Made by a program: the position numbers and the translations under genes. A stretch of DNA of 64,000 nt, taken from contig NZ_SDHX01000001.1 in the NCBI RefSeq assembly GCF_004118375.1, positions 806,001 through 870,000 of the forward strand, in the 5' to 3' direction. The notes beneath the pieces were generated by a model that did not search any database, was not told the DNA's origin, and saw only the letters and a list, made by a program, of their open reading frames with translations. Each line of letters opens with the position of its first letter. Within the stretch, counting starts at the first letter, position 1. Shown one piece after another: positions 62,694 through 64,000 of the stretch. Origin of the DNA: Oleiharenicola lentus (GTDB lineage: Bacteria; Verrucomicrobiota; Verrucomicrobiia; Opitutales; Opitutaceae).

Positions 62694-62788
62694 TGTCATT
62701 CTGAGCGCAGCGAAGAATCCAGCAGGATACACGTCGCGCAGGAATGGGAGCGGTCATCCCTCTGGATTCTTCGCTGCGCTCAGAATGA
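62694..62788. repeat. Dispersed inverted repeat TGTCATTCTGAGCGCAG, copy 4
   Basis: The left arm TGTCATTCTGAGCGCAGCGA and right arm TTCGCTGCGCTCAGAATGACA are almost exact reverse complements around AATCC/GGATT. It lies in the divergent gap between the NHL gene and the permease gene. Confidence 0.88.
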
Positions 62789-62889
62789 CAGGTTTCGGTC
62801 GTTGGTAGGAGTTGAAGCCATGCCTTGGGCCACGGCGGAAAAAGTGCGTAACCTTTCGCGTGCCGGCGGGTTCTTTTGGACGCACCGCC

Positions 62890-64000
62890 ATGCTCTCCAA
62901 CCTGCGTCTTGCCATGCGCTCGCTCTCCCGTGCCCGGGGGCTGGCGCTCGTTTCCATCGTCACGCTCGCCGTCGGCATCGGCAGCACCACGGCCATCTTC
63001 AGCGCGCTGCAGGCGCTGGTCATCGCGCCTTTTTCTTACCCGGAATCCGACCGGTTGGTCCATGTCTGGTCCGGCCAGGGCTGGCCGCTGTCGCCGGCCG
63101 ACTCGATCGACCAGCGCCAGGATGCCACGAGTTTTGAGAGCTTCGCCGTTTACCAGCCGCAGAGTTACAACGTCGGCGCGGAGAACGCCCAGACCGTCCA
63201 GGGCATCAGCGGCTCGGCCGACGTGCTCAAGGTCTTCGGCGTGAGGCCGCTGCTCGGGCGCTGGTTTGAGCCGGCGGACGAGGCGATCGGCGCAGGGGAA
63301 GTCGTGATCCTCAGCCACGGCCTCTGGCAGCGGTTCTTCGCCGGCGACCCGCAGGTGGTCGGCCGCAAGCTCCGCATCAACGGCGGCGACGCCGAGGTCA
63401 TCGGCGTGATGCCGAAGGATTATGAGTTCGTCAGCCCGTGGATGCGGACCGACGACCCGCAGCTCTGGATGCCCCGCAAGTTCGACGACAAGGAGAAGCA
63501 GCAGCGCGACAGCCATTACCTGCTCGGCATCGCGCGGCTGAAGCCCGGCGTCACCGTCGCGACCGCCGACGCCGAGGTGAAGACCATCGGCAAGCGCCTG
63601 ACGCAGCTCTACCCGAACTCCAACACCCGGAAGGAATTCCTGGTGCGGTCGCTGCAGGAGGAGATGACCCGCGACATCGGGGAGCGCGTGTGGCTGCTCT
63701 TCGGGGCGGTTGTGCTCGTGCTGCTGGTGGCCTGCGGCAACGTGGCCAGCATGCTCCTCGCCCGCAGCGCGCGCCGTCACGGCGAATTCGGCGTGCGCAT
63801 CGCGCTCGGGGCCTCGCGCGGCGACCTGATGAAACTCGCGCTGACCGAGAGCGCCGTGCTCGCCCTCGCCGGCGCCGGGCTTGGCGTGCTGCTGGCGGCC
63901 GGCGGCGTGGAGGTCTTGCAGGCCATCGCCCCCACCAGTGCGGCGCGCAAGGCCGCCCTGGTGCTCAGCGCGCCGGCTCTCGGCTTCGGTCTGCTGGCGA
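62890..64000 (+). CDS. MacB/ADOP-type ABC transporter permease (5' part, runs off window)
   Basis: The 370 visible residues begin MLSNLRLAMRSLSRARGLALVSIVTLAVGIGSTTAIFSAL, the first membrane helix of FtsX/MacB permeases. A periplasmic MacB_PCD domain follows (RLVHVWSGQGWPLSPADSID..., VVILSHGLWQRFFAGDPQVVGRKLRINGGDAEVIGVMP). Two more helices come next (VWLLFGAVVLVLLVACGNVASMLLARSARRHGEFGVRIALGASRGDL). The LLVACxNVAxMLLAR-ALGAxR pattern is typical of Acidobacteria/Verrucomicrobia ADOP proteins. The 3' half lies beyond the window and no ATPase gene is visible. Confidence 0.9.
   Translation, partial: MLSNLRLAMRSLSRARGLALVSIVTLAVGIGSTTAIFSALQALVIAPFSYPESDRLVHVWSGQGWPLSPADSIDQRQDATSFESFAVYQPQSYNVGAENAQTVQGISGSADVLKVFGVRPLLGRWFEPADEAIGAGEVVILSHGLWQRFFAGDPQVVGRKLRINGGDAEVIGVMPKDYEFVSPWMRTDDPQLWMPRKFDDKEKQQRDSHYLLGIARLKPGVTVATADAEVKTIGKRLTQLYPNSNTRKEFLVRSLQEEMTRDIGERVWLLFGAVVLVLLVACGNVASMLLARSARRHGEFGVRIALGASRGDLMKLALTESAVLALAGAGLGVLLAAGGVEVLQAIAPTSAARKAALVLSAPALGFGLLA

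Overview
The window reads as a chromosomal segment of a GC-rich, Gram-negative member of the Verrucomicrobia, most likely an Opitutaceae relative (Opitutus/Lacunisphaera type). This is inferred from gene content and protein style: LpxA and a TonB-dependent receptor imply an outer membrane, a TIGR03790 protein implies an exosortase system, there are polysaccharide lyases, and many small secreted proteins look lineage-specific. I found no rRNA, CRISPR array, prophage or convincing intact tRNA.

Region by region. 1-1.7 kb: the 5' part of a TonB-dependent siderophore receptor behind two Fur-type operator palindromes. 1.8-9.4 kb: a dense forward cluster, aroB, an unknown gene, lpxA, pdxA, an A-type Fe-S carrier, infC, a lipoprotein amidase, crcB and a TIGR03790 gene. 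9.5-17 kb: clpP, a membrane-anchored SGNH hydrolase, a trypsin-like PDZ protease, a TPMT-type methyltransferase, and a YjhG-type dehydratase paired with an FAH-family enzyme that fit an oxidative pentose (Weimberg-type) route. 17.9-23 kb: a complete suf scaffold operon (Fur/Irr-like regulator, sufC, sufB, sufD, sufT) starting downstream of a perfect 25-bp palindrome that resembles the iron control element of Irr. Every gap in this operon holds a dispersed palindromic repeat. 23-29 kb: trxB, a D-lactate-type dehydrogenase, a VanY-like peptidase, an outer-membrane barrel and a YgiQ radical-SAM protein. 29-40 kb: a DUF3857/transglutaminase/DUF2569 protein, a chemoreceptor with a polytopic His-rich sensor, a thioredoxin-like partner, a SYLF protein, two PilZ paralogues, a TonB-C protein and a TPR protein. 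40-43 kb: a PL1-type pectate lyase followed by five copies of a palindrome interleaved with a small helix-turn-helix gene and an MmcQ/YjbR gene.

43-49.8 kb holds mostly small secreted or membrane proteins of unknown role, an RBBP9-type hydrolase, aquaporin Z, and SnoaL-like and ABM-domain proteins. 49.8-57.8 kb is an accessory region. It contains a DUF3800 protein, a four-copy family of a 65-residue winged-helix-like gene (one copy split by a 74-bp double-hairpin insertion), a 272-bp inverted-repeat element, a VapBC-type pair plus a PIN-gene fragment elsewhere, a low-GC ATPase, a HEPN-like gene and a frameshifted duplicate of the pcrA 3' end. 57.8-64 kb returns to core-like genes: pcrA/uvrD helicase, a PL22 oligogalacturonate-lyase-like propeller, an NHL propeller and the start of a MacB/ADOP-type permease.

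Functional links. Iron and Fe-S handling recurs (receptor with operators, A-type carrier, suf operon with its own regulator). Pectin breakdown is supported by a PL1 and a PL22 enzyme. The 41.6-42.8 and 49.8-57.8 kb stretches are where novelty is most likely. Starts are mostly inferred from family alignment and overlap with neighbours, because few strong Shine-Dalgarno sequences are visible.
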